Assembly (NCBI RefSeq): GCF_019443125.1 | Contig: NZ_JAHYXK010000010.1 | Span: 62,001-126,000 of the forward strand | Direction: 5' to 3' | DNA from: Pontibacter aydingkolensis | Lineage (GTDB): Bacteria; Bacteroidota; Bacteroidia; Cytophagales; Hymenobacteraceae | DNA length: 64,000 nt | Part shown: piece after piece, positions 18,759 through 26,781 of the stretch | How the letters are laid out: each line of letters begins with the position of its first letter | Position numbering within the stretch: the stretch's first letter is position 1 | Program-made: the position numbers and the translations under genes | The notes under the pieces: model-generated | Seen by the model: only the letters and a program-made list of their open reading frames with translations | Told to the model about the DNA's origin: nothing | Databases searched by the model: none

Positions 18759-20231
18759 TTAATATCTTTTCTGAAGAACGTCTAAGATTAACTCCCACAG
18801 ATGTTCATAAGGCACAATCTCAATTTCAGCGTATGCATCCCCAGGGGGTGGCATATCGCTCAATTTTTCAAAATTCTTTCTTCCTTTTTTGCGGATGCTT
18901 TCAGCATCGAAGTCTTCTGTAACAGATAGGATAAGCAGCTTGAGGAATAGCTTACTCCTTAGGCTAAAGGTATCTTTTAAATGCGTATGCACATATTTCT
19001 TTAAGCTTTCAATTCTGTACAGAAGAGCTTCAAGATCTCTTCTTTGAAGAAAATAGAAGAATTGAAGTATCAATATGGCAACATTAAACCCTTGTTTATC
19101 TTTACTATACTCAGGTAGTGAAATTAAATAAGGATTACTGATTTTCTTTAGATACAGGTTCCCATTTATAATAGATAAGTATGCCTGATACAGCTGCCAC
19201 CTTTCTTTAGCAGTTGCAGATATCTTACTATAAGAGTTATTAGTGAATACTTTATCTAAAAGTAGACTGGCTAATTCATACTTCTGTGAATGAAGAGCTA
19301 ATAGAAAGTAGTTTTCTAAATAGTTAAACAGATTATGTGTGTTATTAAAATCTGGTAAATATTTTTCCGCATAGAATAGTCCCTTTTTATAATCTGCGGC
19401 TTTTAAATGTGCATATACGAGAACATACTTGTTAAAGCTTGAATCAAACCTCTGCGCACAAACTTCCCCATTTTCAAGCAGCTTTTCAGATAGGATTGTA
19501 AGCTCAACAATTTTAGAGAAATCACCTATCAGTTCATAGTAGCTAATGTGAGTCTTGTAGTATGCGTTGAAAGCGTCAAATGTTTTGCTTTTCTTCCAAA
19601 GTACTTCCAGCTTCCTTACATCTTTCTCAAGTTGCGGCAAGTACTCCCTTCTTGATTTAATCGATTTGTTTAACTTAATTTTAATGACTTGAAATAAGTT
19701 GACAGCATCTCTTTCATACGCTTTCTTACGCATCAAACTGTCTAGTTCCTTTCTATTTCTCTCAAAGTCTTTGTATGAGCCAGATTCAGAGTTACAGAAT
19801 AATAAAATTTCTAATGCTGCTATCTTAAAATTTGTGAAATCAAATTCATTAGCTATACTTATTATCTTTCTTGCATTTAACTCAGCCAATCTGTAGTCAA
19901 TCTGCTTTAAAAACAGGTTTGCATGGTGCAATAACAAGAAACATTCCTGCTCACCCTGTACATACGGCTTTACTTTTAACTTTTGATAATTAATTAAAAA
20001 CAGATTGTTATAAAACTTCTTTTTTACCCTATGTTTTAGCATCTTGTACCGAACATCATTAGGATTCGAGTTATAAAGTTCCAAGGCAGCTTCTTCATCT
20101 GTTTCATAGCTCTTTTGTATCAGCTTATCAACAAAGAATCCCTCTTTTCCTTTTAAATCTTTATCAGGTAAAGAGCTAGAAATGCTATTGCAGAATGTTA
20201 CCATTCTGGAAAGTGAAATCAATTCATTCAT
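18759..20231 (-). CDS. Helical-repeat protein of unknown function, paralogue 3 of 3 (divergent)
   Basis: The 490-residue protein is the first gene of the operon and the most diverged copy. It keeps the same plan: VRYMLK-type segment (RYKMLKHRVKKKFYNNLF), central TPR-like helix pairs (YAHLKAADYKKGLFYAEKYL) and the terminal AEIEIVPYEHLWELILD. It is rich in Lys, Asn and Tyr and lower in GC than nearby genes. No catalytic or DNA-binding motif is visible. Its start faces, across 335 bp, the small peptide gene and the peptide-uptake genes, which supports, without proving, a functional link. Confidence 0.8.
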   Translation of the reverse strand: MNELISLSRMVTFCNSISSSLPDKDLKGKEGFFVDKLIQKSYETDEEAALELYNSNPNDVRYKMLKHRVKKKFYNNLFLINYQKLKVKPYVQGEQECFLLLHHANLFLKQIDYRLAELNARKIISIANEFDFTNFKIAALEILLFCNSESGSYKDFERNRKELDSLMRKKAYERDAVNLFQVIKIKLNKSIKSRREYLPQLEKDVRKLEVLWKKSKTFDAFNAYYKTHISYYELIGDFSKIVELTILSEKLLENGEVCAQRFDSSFNKYVLVYAHLKAADYKKGLFYAEKYLPDFNNTHNLFNYLENYFLLALHSQKYELASLLLDKVFTNNSYSKISATAKERWQLYQAYLSIINGNLYLKKISNPYLISLPEYSKDKQGFNVAILILQFFYFLQRRDLEALLYRIESLKKYVHTHLKDTFSLRSKLFLKLLILSVTEDFDAESIRKKGRKNFEKLSDMPPPGDAYAEIEIVPYEHLWELILDVLQKRY

Positions 20232-20498
20232 TGGTTAACGATTAATAAAAGCTATCAATAATGATATAATGCTGTTAGAACAGAAGTAAGCTTATGTTAC
20301 TTTCAGACTATTTCCTTCTTTAATAATAAAAGCTAAAAACTTTAAATTCAATGGCTGGCATCTGATCTCTAAGTTACTTTATTAGATTTTAAGACTAAAA
20401 CAAAATGACCAAACAAGCTGCTAAGCAAATATTATAAGCTGCTAATATAACAAAGTGAAAAGATATATTCGCATAAACCAAGTTACTTTCTTCACAAA

Positions 20499-20519
20499 AC
20501 TTTCATTTAAAATGAAAGT
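20499..20519. promoter_or_regulatory. 21-bp palindrome, candidate operator
   Basis: ACTTTCATTT (20499-20508) and AAATGAAAGT (20510-20519) are exact complements around one base. It lies 9 bp before a -7-like element, so it covers the -33 region of the small peptide gene. The related half-site TTACTTTC also occurs at about 20297 and 20483 in the same divergent gap (20232-20566), which is otherwise featureless and AT-rich. Confidence 0.5.
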
Positions 20520-20528
20520 AGCTTATGG

Positions 20529-20536
20529 CATATTTG
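20529..20536 (+). promoter_or_regulatory. -7-like element CATATTTG
   Basis: This matches TAnnTTTG except for the first base. It lies 30 bp before the ATG of the 57-codon gene and just after the 21-bp palindrome. Confidence 0.45.
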
Positions 20537-20566
20537 TAATACTATAACTTTAAAACCTGAAATCTT

Positions 20567-20740
20567 ATGTTATCTACCATCATCGCAATAGTTATCGCCA
20601 TAGTTACCGGAACAACACCAGGTCAGCCAACTACGCAAGATCCTGCAAAACCTACAACTGAGACTAAAGGAAAAGATAAAACTACTTCTGATCCTGCAGC
20701 AGGTACATTTGGAGGAAGTGTTGTTTGGATCGAAGGTTAA
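20567..20740 (+). CDS. 57-residue membrane-targeted or secreted peptide
   Basis: The frame encodes an uncharged hydrophobic segment (residues 2-14, LSTIIAIVIAIVT), a Thr/Pro/Lys/Asp-rich linker (16-46) and a hydrophobic, Gly-flanked tail GGSVVWIEG (49-57). This is the layout of a small exported precursor or a single-span microprotein; the N-terminal segment lacks the usual basic residues. An upstream palindrome and -7 element, and a terminator overlapping its stop codon, show it is a separate transcription unit. It lies between the solenoid operon and the Opp-like genes. Function unknown; a signal peptide precursor is one hypothesis. Confidence 0.6.
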   Translation: MLSTIIAIVIAIVTGTTPGQPTTQDPAKPTTETKGKDKTTSDPAAGTFGGSVVWIEG

Positions 20741-20761
20741 TCTACCTTTAGATTAATTTTT
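20737..20761 (+). terminator. Short terminator overlapping the stop of the 57-codon gene
   Basis: TTAATCTA (20737-20744) pairs with TAGATTAA (20749-20756) around CCTT, followed by five T residues. The stem is AT-rich and therefore weak. Confidence 0.6.
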
Positions 20762-20807
20762 CTATCTTGCCCTCAGTTAAATAACACCCTATAGGATCTT
20801 TATTTAA

Positions 20808-22523
20808 ATGAGGAAAGTAATTTTATTCCTGCCGCTTCTTTTATTAACTCTCAGCTTTTGCAGCCAACCGCAACAAGGGCTGAACGAAGTAAAAGTTAGA
20901 CTACCATTAGAACCAGAAACACTTAGCCCGGCAAATTATGCCGGAGCTGAGGCAGTGCAGATTATCAATCTGCTGTTTCAAAGCTTATTGGTAGTTGATC
21001 TGGAGAAAGACAAATTGCAACCAGCGTTAGCTACTAATATGCCTTCCATAGTTAGGCAGGACTCGCTAACGCTGTTTACTTATGAGCTAAGAGAGAATGC
21101 CACCTGGTCTGACGGCTCCCCCGTAACAGCAGGTGACGTTGCTTTTACCTTAAAGGTGCTGAAAGCCCCTTTGGTGAACAATGATCGAATCAAACCGCAA
21201 GTCGAGTTCATCCGTGATATCCGGCTTGATAATACGAATCCGAGAAAGTTCACTTTCGTGTGTGTAGGGTATGCTCCTGAAATGGAGCTCCTGACTGGTG
21301 ATTTTTTCATACTACCGTCTTACCTGTTCGACCCTCAGGGACTACTGAAGTCGATACAGGTTGCGGATCTTAGCGACGATCTTTCCGGGCTAGAAAACAA
21401 TGCGGACTTAAAAGCTTTTGCCGATAAGTTCAATGCCATTAATTTTAAGAACGACAAAGCTTTGTTACAGGGCAGTGGTGGTTACCTGCTGGATAACCAT
21501 ACCCCTGGCCAGTATCTTGTATTGCAGCGCAAGCAAAACTGGTGGGGCAACGAATCCCACCTGTCTCATCTGACTGCAAAACCGGAACGCATCAGCTTCC
21601 ATATTATACCAGACAATACTACAGCGCTGCTGGCTCTAAAAAATCAGCAGTTGGATGTACTGGATAATATACCGGCTGCTGAGTTCGACCAGTTTAAAGC
21701 AGATAAAGCTTTTACCAAAAACTTTGCCCTGCATACGCCCGATGCCTATGAGTGCACTTACGTAGGCCTGAACAGCAGACTCGCTAAATTTGCTGATAAG
21801 CGTACCAGACAGGCCATAGCCCAACTGCTGGATGTAAACAGCATGATACAAGTATCGCAGCAGAGCTATGCCACCCCAACGGTAAGCATCATCCCCCCAT
21901 CTATTAAAGAGTATTATAACAATAGTCTTAAAGCCAGAGAGTACAATTTAGCTAAGGCTAAAAGCCTTTTGAGTGCAGCCGGATGGAGCCGGGAGCAGGA
22001 TGGCTGGTACAAGATCATCAATGGTAAAAAAACCAGGCTTACTATAGAGGTAGTTTACCGTGCCGGCAACACCAATTTCGAGAACGCTGCGCTGGTCTTT
22101 CAGCAAGGCGCAGCCAAAGCAGGCATACCGGTTACGCTTCAGGCTATGGAAAACAGCCTTTTAAGCCAGAAGTTAAAGGCCCATGAGTTTGACATGTTCT
22201 TCCGCTCCCTTTCGGGTAATCCCTTCGCCTTTAATTTTAAAGGATTGCTTGGCACGTCTGCAGCACAACTAGGAGGCCCTAACTACACTGGCTTCGGAGA
22301 CCAGGCCAGCGACAATTTGCTGGATGATATAAACGCAGCCGAAACCACAGCAGAAAAGGCTAAATTACTGAAGCAATTCCAGGCCACTTTGTATGATGAA
22401 GCTACCTTTATTCCGCTATACTATCAGAAAGAGAGAATAGCAGTGCATAATCGCTTTACCAACACTAAAATATCGGGACTGTCTCCTAACTACGACGTTA
22501 GCGCTTTTACACTCAAAAATTAA
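20808..22523 (+). CDS. Peptide ABC transporter substrate-binding lipoprotein (SBP family 5)
   Basis: The 571-residue protein has a lipoprotein signal ending LSFC (Cys18). The mature part follows the OppA/DppA plan: VRLPLEPETLSPANY, YELRENATWSDGSPVTAGDVAFTLK in separate conserved strands, LQRKQNWWG, and a C-terminal lobe with the peptide-binding cleft. It should capture peptides (or another ligand such as nickel or opines) in the periplasm for the permeases that follow, 9 bp downstream. It has no TATACTT motif, unlike most nearby core genes. The specific ligand cannot be read from sequence. Confidence 0.88.
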   Translation: MRKVILFLPLLLLTLSFCSQPQQGLNEVKVRLPLEPETLSPANYAGAEAVQIINLLFQSLLVVDLEKDKLQPALATNMPSIVRQDSLTLFTYELRENATWSDGSPVTAGDVAFTLKVLKAPLVNNDRIKPQVEFIRDIRLDNTNPRKFTFVCVGYAPEMELLTGDFFILPSYLFDPQGLLKSIQVADLSDDLSGLENNADLKAFADKFNAINFKNDKALLQGSGGYLLDNHTPGQYLVLQRKQNWWGNESHLSHLTAKPERISFHIIPDNTTALLALKNQQLDVLDNIPAAEFDQFKADKAFTKNFALHTPDAYECTYVGLNSRLAKFADKRTRQAIAQLLDVNSMIQVSQQSYATPTVSIIPPSIKEYYNNSLKAREYNLAKAKSLLSAAGWSREQDGWYKIINGKKTRLTIEVVYRAGNTNFENAALVFQQGAAKAGIPVTLQAMENSLLSQKLKAHEFDMFFRSLSGNPFAFNFKGLLGTSAAQLGGPNYTGFGDQASDNLLDDINAAETTAEKAKLLKQFQATLYDEATFIPLYYQKERIAVHNRFTNTKISGLSPNYDVSAFTLKN

Positions 22524-22532
22524 CAGCGCCCA

Positions 22533-23921
22533 ATGCTGCAGTACATTTTCAAGCGTTTCCTGCTGTCTTTGCCTGCGCTCTGGCTGCTGGTTACGCTCGT
22601 GTTTTTACTGAGCAGGCTATTAACAGGAACACCCGGGGAGGAACAGATCTTACAGGATGGCGGCGGGTTTTACAGCAAAGGCAGCACTGCCAGCCGGGAG
22701 AAGGCCTACATAAGTTACCTGGAGCGCACTGGGCAAAACCTGCCACTTTTCTATTTTACCATAAAGGCCACCCCCGAACCGGATACGCTGCACCTGGTAC
22801 ACCCCGAGGCGCACAGAACTTTCTTGAAGCAGTTGCACTGGCAGTATGGCAACCCTGTAGCTGTAAACCGATACTTTACAAGTATAAAAAACCTGGAGCA
22901 GGCGCTGGGCACAGCACACAAAAACCACTTCCAGCCATACTTTGAAAGTCTGTACCAAACCACCTCACCCGAAATTATAAAACAGGCGCTTGCCTCGTTC
23001 CCGAAAGTAGTGTCCAATGCTTCTATTAATACAGAGGTGGCAGAATGGGAGGCTGCTGGCGAAAATTTAATCCAGGAACAAAACACCTATACTTACCTCC
23101 TTCCCTCTTTCCGGTGGCATGGTACTGCAAACCAATATCACATATGGTTTATAAATGCATTACAGGGAGATATGGGAATTTCTTTCCGTGACAGCCGGCC
23201 GGTAAACACCATACTTTACGATGCCATGGCAAATACCTGGTGGCTGATACTGATAAGTATAATAGTGGCTTTTATGATTTCCTTTGAACTGGGAATGCTG
23301 CTGGCAATGCCTCAAAGTATAAAACTCCGGAAACTTCTGCTTCCCTCCCTTTTTATTATTGACAGTATTCCCCTTTTCCTGCTGGCGCTGCTCCTGCTTG
23401 TACTGCTGGCTACGCCATCCTTTCTGCAGCTTTTCCCGGTGTTTGGCCTTGGGTACCATACAATGCAGGGAGGTTCGTGGCTGCAGCGAATCGGTATACT
23501 TTCTCAGTACATGGCCTTGCCCGCCATCTGCCTTACGCTAAGCAACATTCCATACTTAACCAGCCTTATTTACAGGTCTTTCTCCGAAGAGAGTAAAAAA
23601 GACTATGCCAGGACTGCCAAAGCAAAAGGTTTTTCAGAGCGCCAGGTTATAAGAACCCAACTGCTGCGTAACACGCTGCTACCCACCATTACGGTATTAT
23701 CTGAGGCCTTGCCAGCGCTTGTGGCAGGTGCTATCGTGGTAGAAACCATCTTTGCCATACCGGGGATGGGCCGGCTGTTGGTAGATGCCGTTTTAGCCAG
23801 AGACTACCCTGTTATAGTTGCCATTGTACTGGTGGTAGCGGTTTTCCGGGTAGTTTTATACTTACTGGCCGATGTAGGCTACAGCCTTGCTGATCCCCGT
23901 ATAAGACACGCCGCCTCATGA
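22533..23921 (+). CDS. OppB-type ABC permease with a large periplasmic insertion
   Basis: The 462-residue protein starts with the typical first helix (YIFKRFLLSLPALWLLVTL). It has four to five more membrane segments at 230-460 and the EAA loop (DYARTAKAKGFSERQVIRTQ). OppB and DppB are normally about 300-340 residues. The difference is an extra segment of roughly 130 residues between helix 1 and the FINALQGDMGISF stretch, rich in charged and aromatic residues and expected to lie in the periplasm. The 3' end overlaps the OppC-type gene by 4 bp. No ATPase gene follows, so the ATP-binding subunit must be elsewhere. Confidence 0.88.
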   Translation: MLQYIFKRFLLSLPALWLLVTLVFLLSRLLTGTPGEEQILQDGGGFYSKGSTASREKAYISYLERTGQNLPLFYFTIKATPEPDTLHLVHPEAHRTFLKQLHWQYGNPVAVNRYFTSIKNLEQALGTAHKNHFQPYFESLYQTTSPEIIKQALASFPKVVSNASINTEVAEWEAAGENLIQEQNTYTYLLPSFRWHGTANQYHIWFINALQGDMGISFRDSRPVNTILYDAMANTWWLILISIIVAFMISFELGMLLAMPQSIKLRKLLLPSLFIIDSIPLFLLALLLLVLLATPSFLQLFPVFGLGYHTMQGGSWLQRIGILSQYMALPAICLTLSNIPYLTSLIYRSFSEESKKDYARTAKAKGFSERQVIRTQLLRNTLLPTITVLSEALPALVAGAIVVETIFAIPGMGRLLVDAVLARDYPVIVAIVLVVAVFRVVLYLLADVGYSLADPRIRHAAS

Positions 23922-24994
23922 TACAGCTACTCACTGGTTTTAAGCAGCTCTGGCACGAAAAGCTTGCGTTTAAAATAGCGGCATCATACATGCTGCTGCT
24001 ATTGGCACTTGTACTGGCACTGCCTGTTTTACCGATAGCTTACAGCCCAAACGAACTGGACCTGCATTATACTTTTGCCCGCCCACTTACAAAGGGCAGC
24101 GATGCATGGCACTGGCTTGGAACAGATGTGCTGGGCCGGGATGTGTGGGCAAACATACTTTACGGTGCCCGCTCCGCGATGATGATCAGTTTTCCGGTGA
24201 TGCTATTCTCTACAGTGCTGGGGCTGGTAGCTGGAACAAGTGCAGGTTTTTTCGGGAATAACAGTTTAAAGGTCAGTCGTGCTGCTGCACTAGTTTCAGT
24301 GCTTTCTCTTTCAGCCATTTTCTACTATGCCTTATATCTGCCACTTAGCCTGCATAGCACTGATTTGCCTTTAAAGTATACATGGCTAAGCTTACTGTTT
24401 TTGCTCCTTATACTTTTGGTGCTACACAAAGCTCTGTTGCCGCTCTTAAAAAAATGGAGATTTGCCGAAGTTCAATTATCTCTTCCTCTTGATTATCTGG
24501 TGCTTCGGCTTACCGAGGCTTTTACAAGTATACCCCGGCTACTGCTCATACTGGCACTTGCTTCTTTCCTGCAGCCATCAGTGGTGTTACTTTCCATCAT
24601 TTTCGCTGCCACTTTCTGGACTTCTACCGCACGCCTGGCAAGGGCCGAAATGCTAAAGATCAAGCAGCTACCATATTTCGAAGCAGCTCAAAGCATAGGT
24701 GTGCCCCGGATGCAACTGCTTGCCAGGCATGCTTTGCCCAATATGCTTGGGCCGGTTGTGGTAACCTTTACATTTGGCTTAGCAGGGCTTTTGGCTTTAG
24801 AGTCTACGTTATCTTTTCTGGGAATCGGGGTGCCGGGCACTTTCGTAAGCTGGGGCAGAACCATCGCCGGTATCCGTTCCAATACATCAGCCTGGTGGCT
24901 GGTTGTGTTTCCTGGCATTGCACTTGCCGCCACCGTTTGGGCCTTACAAACGATCAGTTATCACCTGTTAAACTATTTTGGAGAAAGAAAGTAG
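23918..24994 (+). CDS. OppC-type ABC permease
   Basis: The 358-residue protein has the OppC N-terminal helix, then WLGTDVLGRDVWANILYGAR and an EAA loop (PYFEAAQSIGVPRMQLLARH), and ends FLGIGVPGTFVSWG near the C-terminal helix. It is about 60 residues longer than usual because of two extra hydrophobic segments around 125-175. It pairs with the OppB-type gene (4-bp overlap) to form the membrane channel of a peptide-type importer. The downstream 238 bp (24995-25232) hold no recognised feature. Confidence 0.88.
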   Translation: MIQLLTGFKQLWHEKLAFKIAASYMLLLLALVLALPVLPIAYSPNELDLHYTFARPLTKGSDAWHWLGTDVLGRDVWANILYGARSAMMISFPVMLFSTVLGLVAGTSAGFFGNNSLKVSRAAALVSVLSLSAIFYYALYLPLSLHSTDLPLKYTWLSLLFLLLILLVLHKALLPLLKKWRFAEVQLSLPLDYLVLRLTEAFTSIPRLLLILALASFLQPSVVLLSIIFAATFWTSTARLARAEMLKIKQLPYFEAAQSIGVPRMQLLARHALPNMLGPVVVTFTFGLAGLLALESTLSFLGIGVPGTFVSWGRTIAGIRSNTSAWWLVVFPGIALAATVWALQTISYHLLNYFGERK

Positions 24995-25232
24995 CTTATT
25001 TCCATGTTACCTTTTGCATCTTTTCCTCCGAAAATCAACCTGAACTACTTTACCCCGCATCAGCTAAAAACTGCTTTATAAGCACTTTACATTGCATGAT
25101 AATGCAACACACATACAAATACCGGCAATATACCGCACAATTCTAATGTTACTCTGTGTTGTAAAATTTCCTGTTACCTAATAGTACAACCTGTTATCAT
25201 TGTATCAAATAAGACCCAAAACCCATCGACAC

Positions 25233-25499
25233 ATGATCAATTGTACTGTTACCCCTTTAGCCAAGCGTATGGCAAACAACAGTTATGGCAAATCTTGTCT
25301 GCCGTTGTCGTCACCTGCTAAGAAAACAAACATGCAGGAAGAAGTTTTTGATTTCTCTACTATTGATGGTGGTGTAATTACTTACAATGCCGGAACTAAA
25401 GCCATCAGTAACGGAGCAGGAATTTTTATCGGAGATTATTTTGTAGGCATAAGCGATAGTTACCATTCTATCAGCAACCTGCCTTTTGTGCGTTACTAA
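25233..25499 (+). CDS. Hypothetical 88-residue protein
   Basis: The start is ATG 25233; a TTG at 25200 would add 11 residues. The protein has no export signal or membrane segment. The N-terminal half is basic and Ser/Lys-rich; the C-terminal half (FDFSTIDGGVITYNAGTKAISNGAGIFIGDYFVG) is Gly/Ile-rich and probably beta-structured. I recognise no family. It stands alone between the permease genes and a minus-strand gene. Whether it is translated is uncertain. Confidence 0.45.
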   Translation: MINCTVTPLAKRMANNSYGKSCLPLSSPAKKTNMQEEVFDFSTIDGGVITYNAGTKAISNGAGIFIGDYFVGISDSYHSISNLPFVRY

Positions 25500-25570
25500 T
25501 ACTATACTTTGAGTACTATTATCCTTACTAAAATTGGTTAGTTAATTTTTAATTTGTTGGTTGTTTGTGT

Positions 25571-26032
25571 TTAGATTAAGCTGAGTGCCCTGCAGTCCCC
25601 CCTGTAGGGCATTCGCTCTTTAAAGGGTTCTGTGGTAAACAGCCATTCCATCGCTTCCTCTCTCTCCCTAAATGTTTTCATTTCGAAGTTGTACAGGTGC
25701 TCCTGGTCAATAGCCCTGATAATGCCGCTTACAATATACTGCTGTATATCGGTGGGATAGGCTATGCGCGCGAACCTCTTTATACTTGTGCTGGCCAGCA
25801 AGGGCACGTAAAAATCCCGTATCCAGGTTTCGTCTGTTGCTTTGGCTGCTTTAGATAGCCTGTCATCCATTAAAAAATAGCCAACGTCTTTCTCCTTAAG
25901 TATTGTAGCCACATCCTGTAAACTTTCCTGTAGCTCTGATGCGGAAACATGGCCATGCCACACAACTTCTAACAGGCTTAATGCTTCCAGATATTTACAG
26001 GTATAGAAATGCTTTACTTTTATAGACTCCAT
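25571..26032 (-). CDS. Hypothetical cytoplasmic protein, STAS/SpoIIAA-like in outline
   Basis: The 153-residue protein has no signal peptide. Its alternating pattern (EALSLLEVVWHGHVSASELQESL; VGYFLMDDRLSKAAK; FARIAYPTDIQQYIV) resembles the small STAS/SpoIIAA-like proteins that are numerous in Hymenobacteraceae, but sequence support is weak. There are no catalytic motifs. It is a single gene on the minus strand with no clear neighbours in function. Confidence 0.5.
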   Translation of the reverse strand: MESIKVKHFYTCKYLEALSLLEVVWHGHVSASELQESLQDVATILKEKDVGYFLMDDRLSKAAKATDETWIRDFYVPLLASTSIKRFARIAYPTDIQQYIVSGIIRAIDQEHLYNFEMKTFREREEAMEWLFTTEPFKERMPYRGDCRALSLI

Positions 26033-26241
26033 ATATTGTTATAACACAACAAGTTATATGATACGCATTTATAGTAATTACCTATGTGCTATTCACTCTA
26101 AATAAAAGGGCCTTGGCGAATAAAATCTGCTCTTTTTTATACTTTCTGTATATTAAGTCATACTATAGTACAATTTTGTTTTGCTCCTTTCCTTTATTTT
26201 CTTCAAACAATTTCTTCAGAAAACAGTATATAGTTGCTAAA

Positions 26242-26260
26242 TATATTAGTATTTAATATA
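26242..26260. promoter_or_regulatory. Inverted repeat upstream of umuDC, candidate operator
   Basis: TATATTA-GTATT-TAATATA lies 45 bp before the umuD ATG and just upstream of a -7-like TATATTGC (26271-26278). A LexA or LexA-like site would be expected for umuDC. The AT-richness of the region makes chance palindromes likely. Confidence 0.3.
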
Positions 26261-26304
26261 TAAAATCAGTTATATTGCACACCTTATACTAACAATATTA
26301 GCTA

Positions 26305-26781
26305 ATGATACTGGAAACTGTAATGCGAAACGCCAATGGTACTGTTTTCGGGAAAGCATATTATCCGGACCTACAGGACGATATAGAGCTGGCCTTGTTT
26401 GGCAATAGCGTTGCCTGTGGTTTTCCCTCCCCTTCCGCAGATTACATCGAGGAAACCATTAACCTGAACAAGCACCTTATCCGCAATCCATCCTCTACTT
26501 ACTTTATAAAGGCAAGCGGAGAATCTATGCGCGAGGCCTGCATACGCGACACAGACCTGCTGATAGTAGATAAGTCTATCAAAGTGAAAAACGGGTATCC
26601 TATTGTGTGCTGGCTGAACGGAGGCTTTACCATTAAAACCTACCGGAAAGAAAAAGACAAAATATACTTAGAGCCTGCCAATCCCAATTACCAGAAAGTA
26701 GAACTGGCCGAGGGCATGGACTTTACTTTCTGGGGTGTTGTGTCTTACTCTATCCACAATTGCCTTACAAGTATGTTATGA
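26305..26781 (+). CDS. umuD: UmuD-type S24 autopeptidase, SOS mutagenesis subunit
   Basis: The 158-residue protein has the self-cleavage site Cys-Gly in SVACGFPSPSADY and the catalytic Ser in ASGESMREA, with the general-base Lys in FTIKTYRK. These match UmuD/LexA-type peptidases. After RecA-stimulated self-cleavage it would form UmuD'2C, an error-prone DNA polymerase (Pol V). Its TGA overlaps the umuC ATG (ATGA), which implies translational coupling. Confidence 0.93.
   Translation: MILETVMRNANGTVFGKAYYPDLQDDIELALFGNSVACGFPSPSADYIEETINLNKHLIRNPSSTYFIKASGESMREACIRDTDLLIVDKSIKVKNGYPIVCWLNGGFTIKTYRKEKDKIYLEPANPNYQKVELAEGMDFTFWGVVSYSIHNCLTSML

Noticed and set aside
18730..18798. N-terminal extension of solenoid paralogue 2
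   Set aside because: It overlaps paralogue 3 by 40 bp, while the start at 18729 aligns with paralogue 1.
15764..20231. Solenoid proteins as classical RRNPP transcription factors
   Set aside because: No N-terminal helix-turn-helix could be identified; only the repeat architecture and gene context resemble that group.
20567..20740. The 57-codon peptide as antitoxin or lanthipeptide precursor
   Set aside because: No partner toxin or modification enzyme is adjacent, and the core has no Cys or leader motif of known precursor families.
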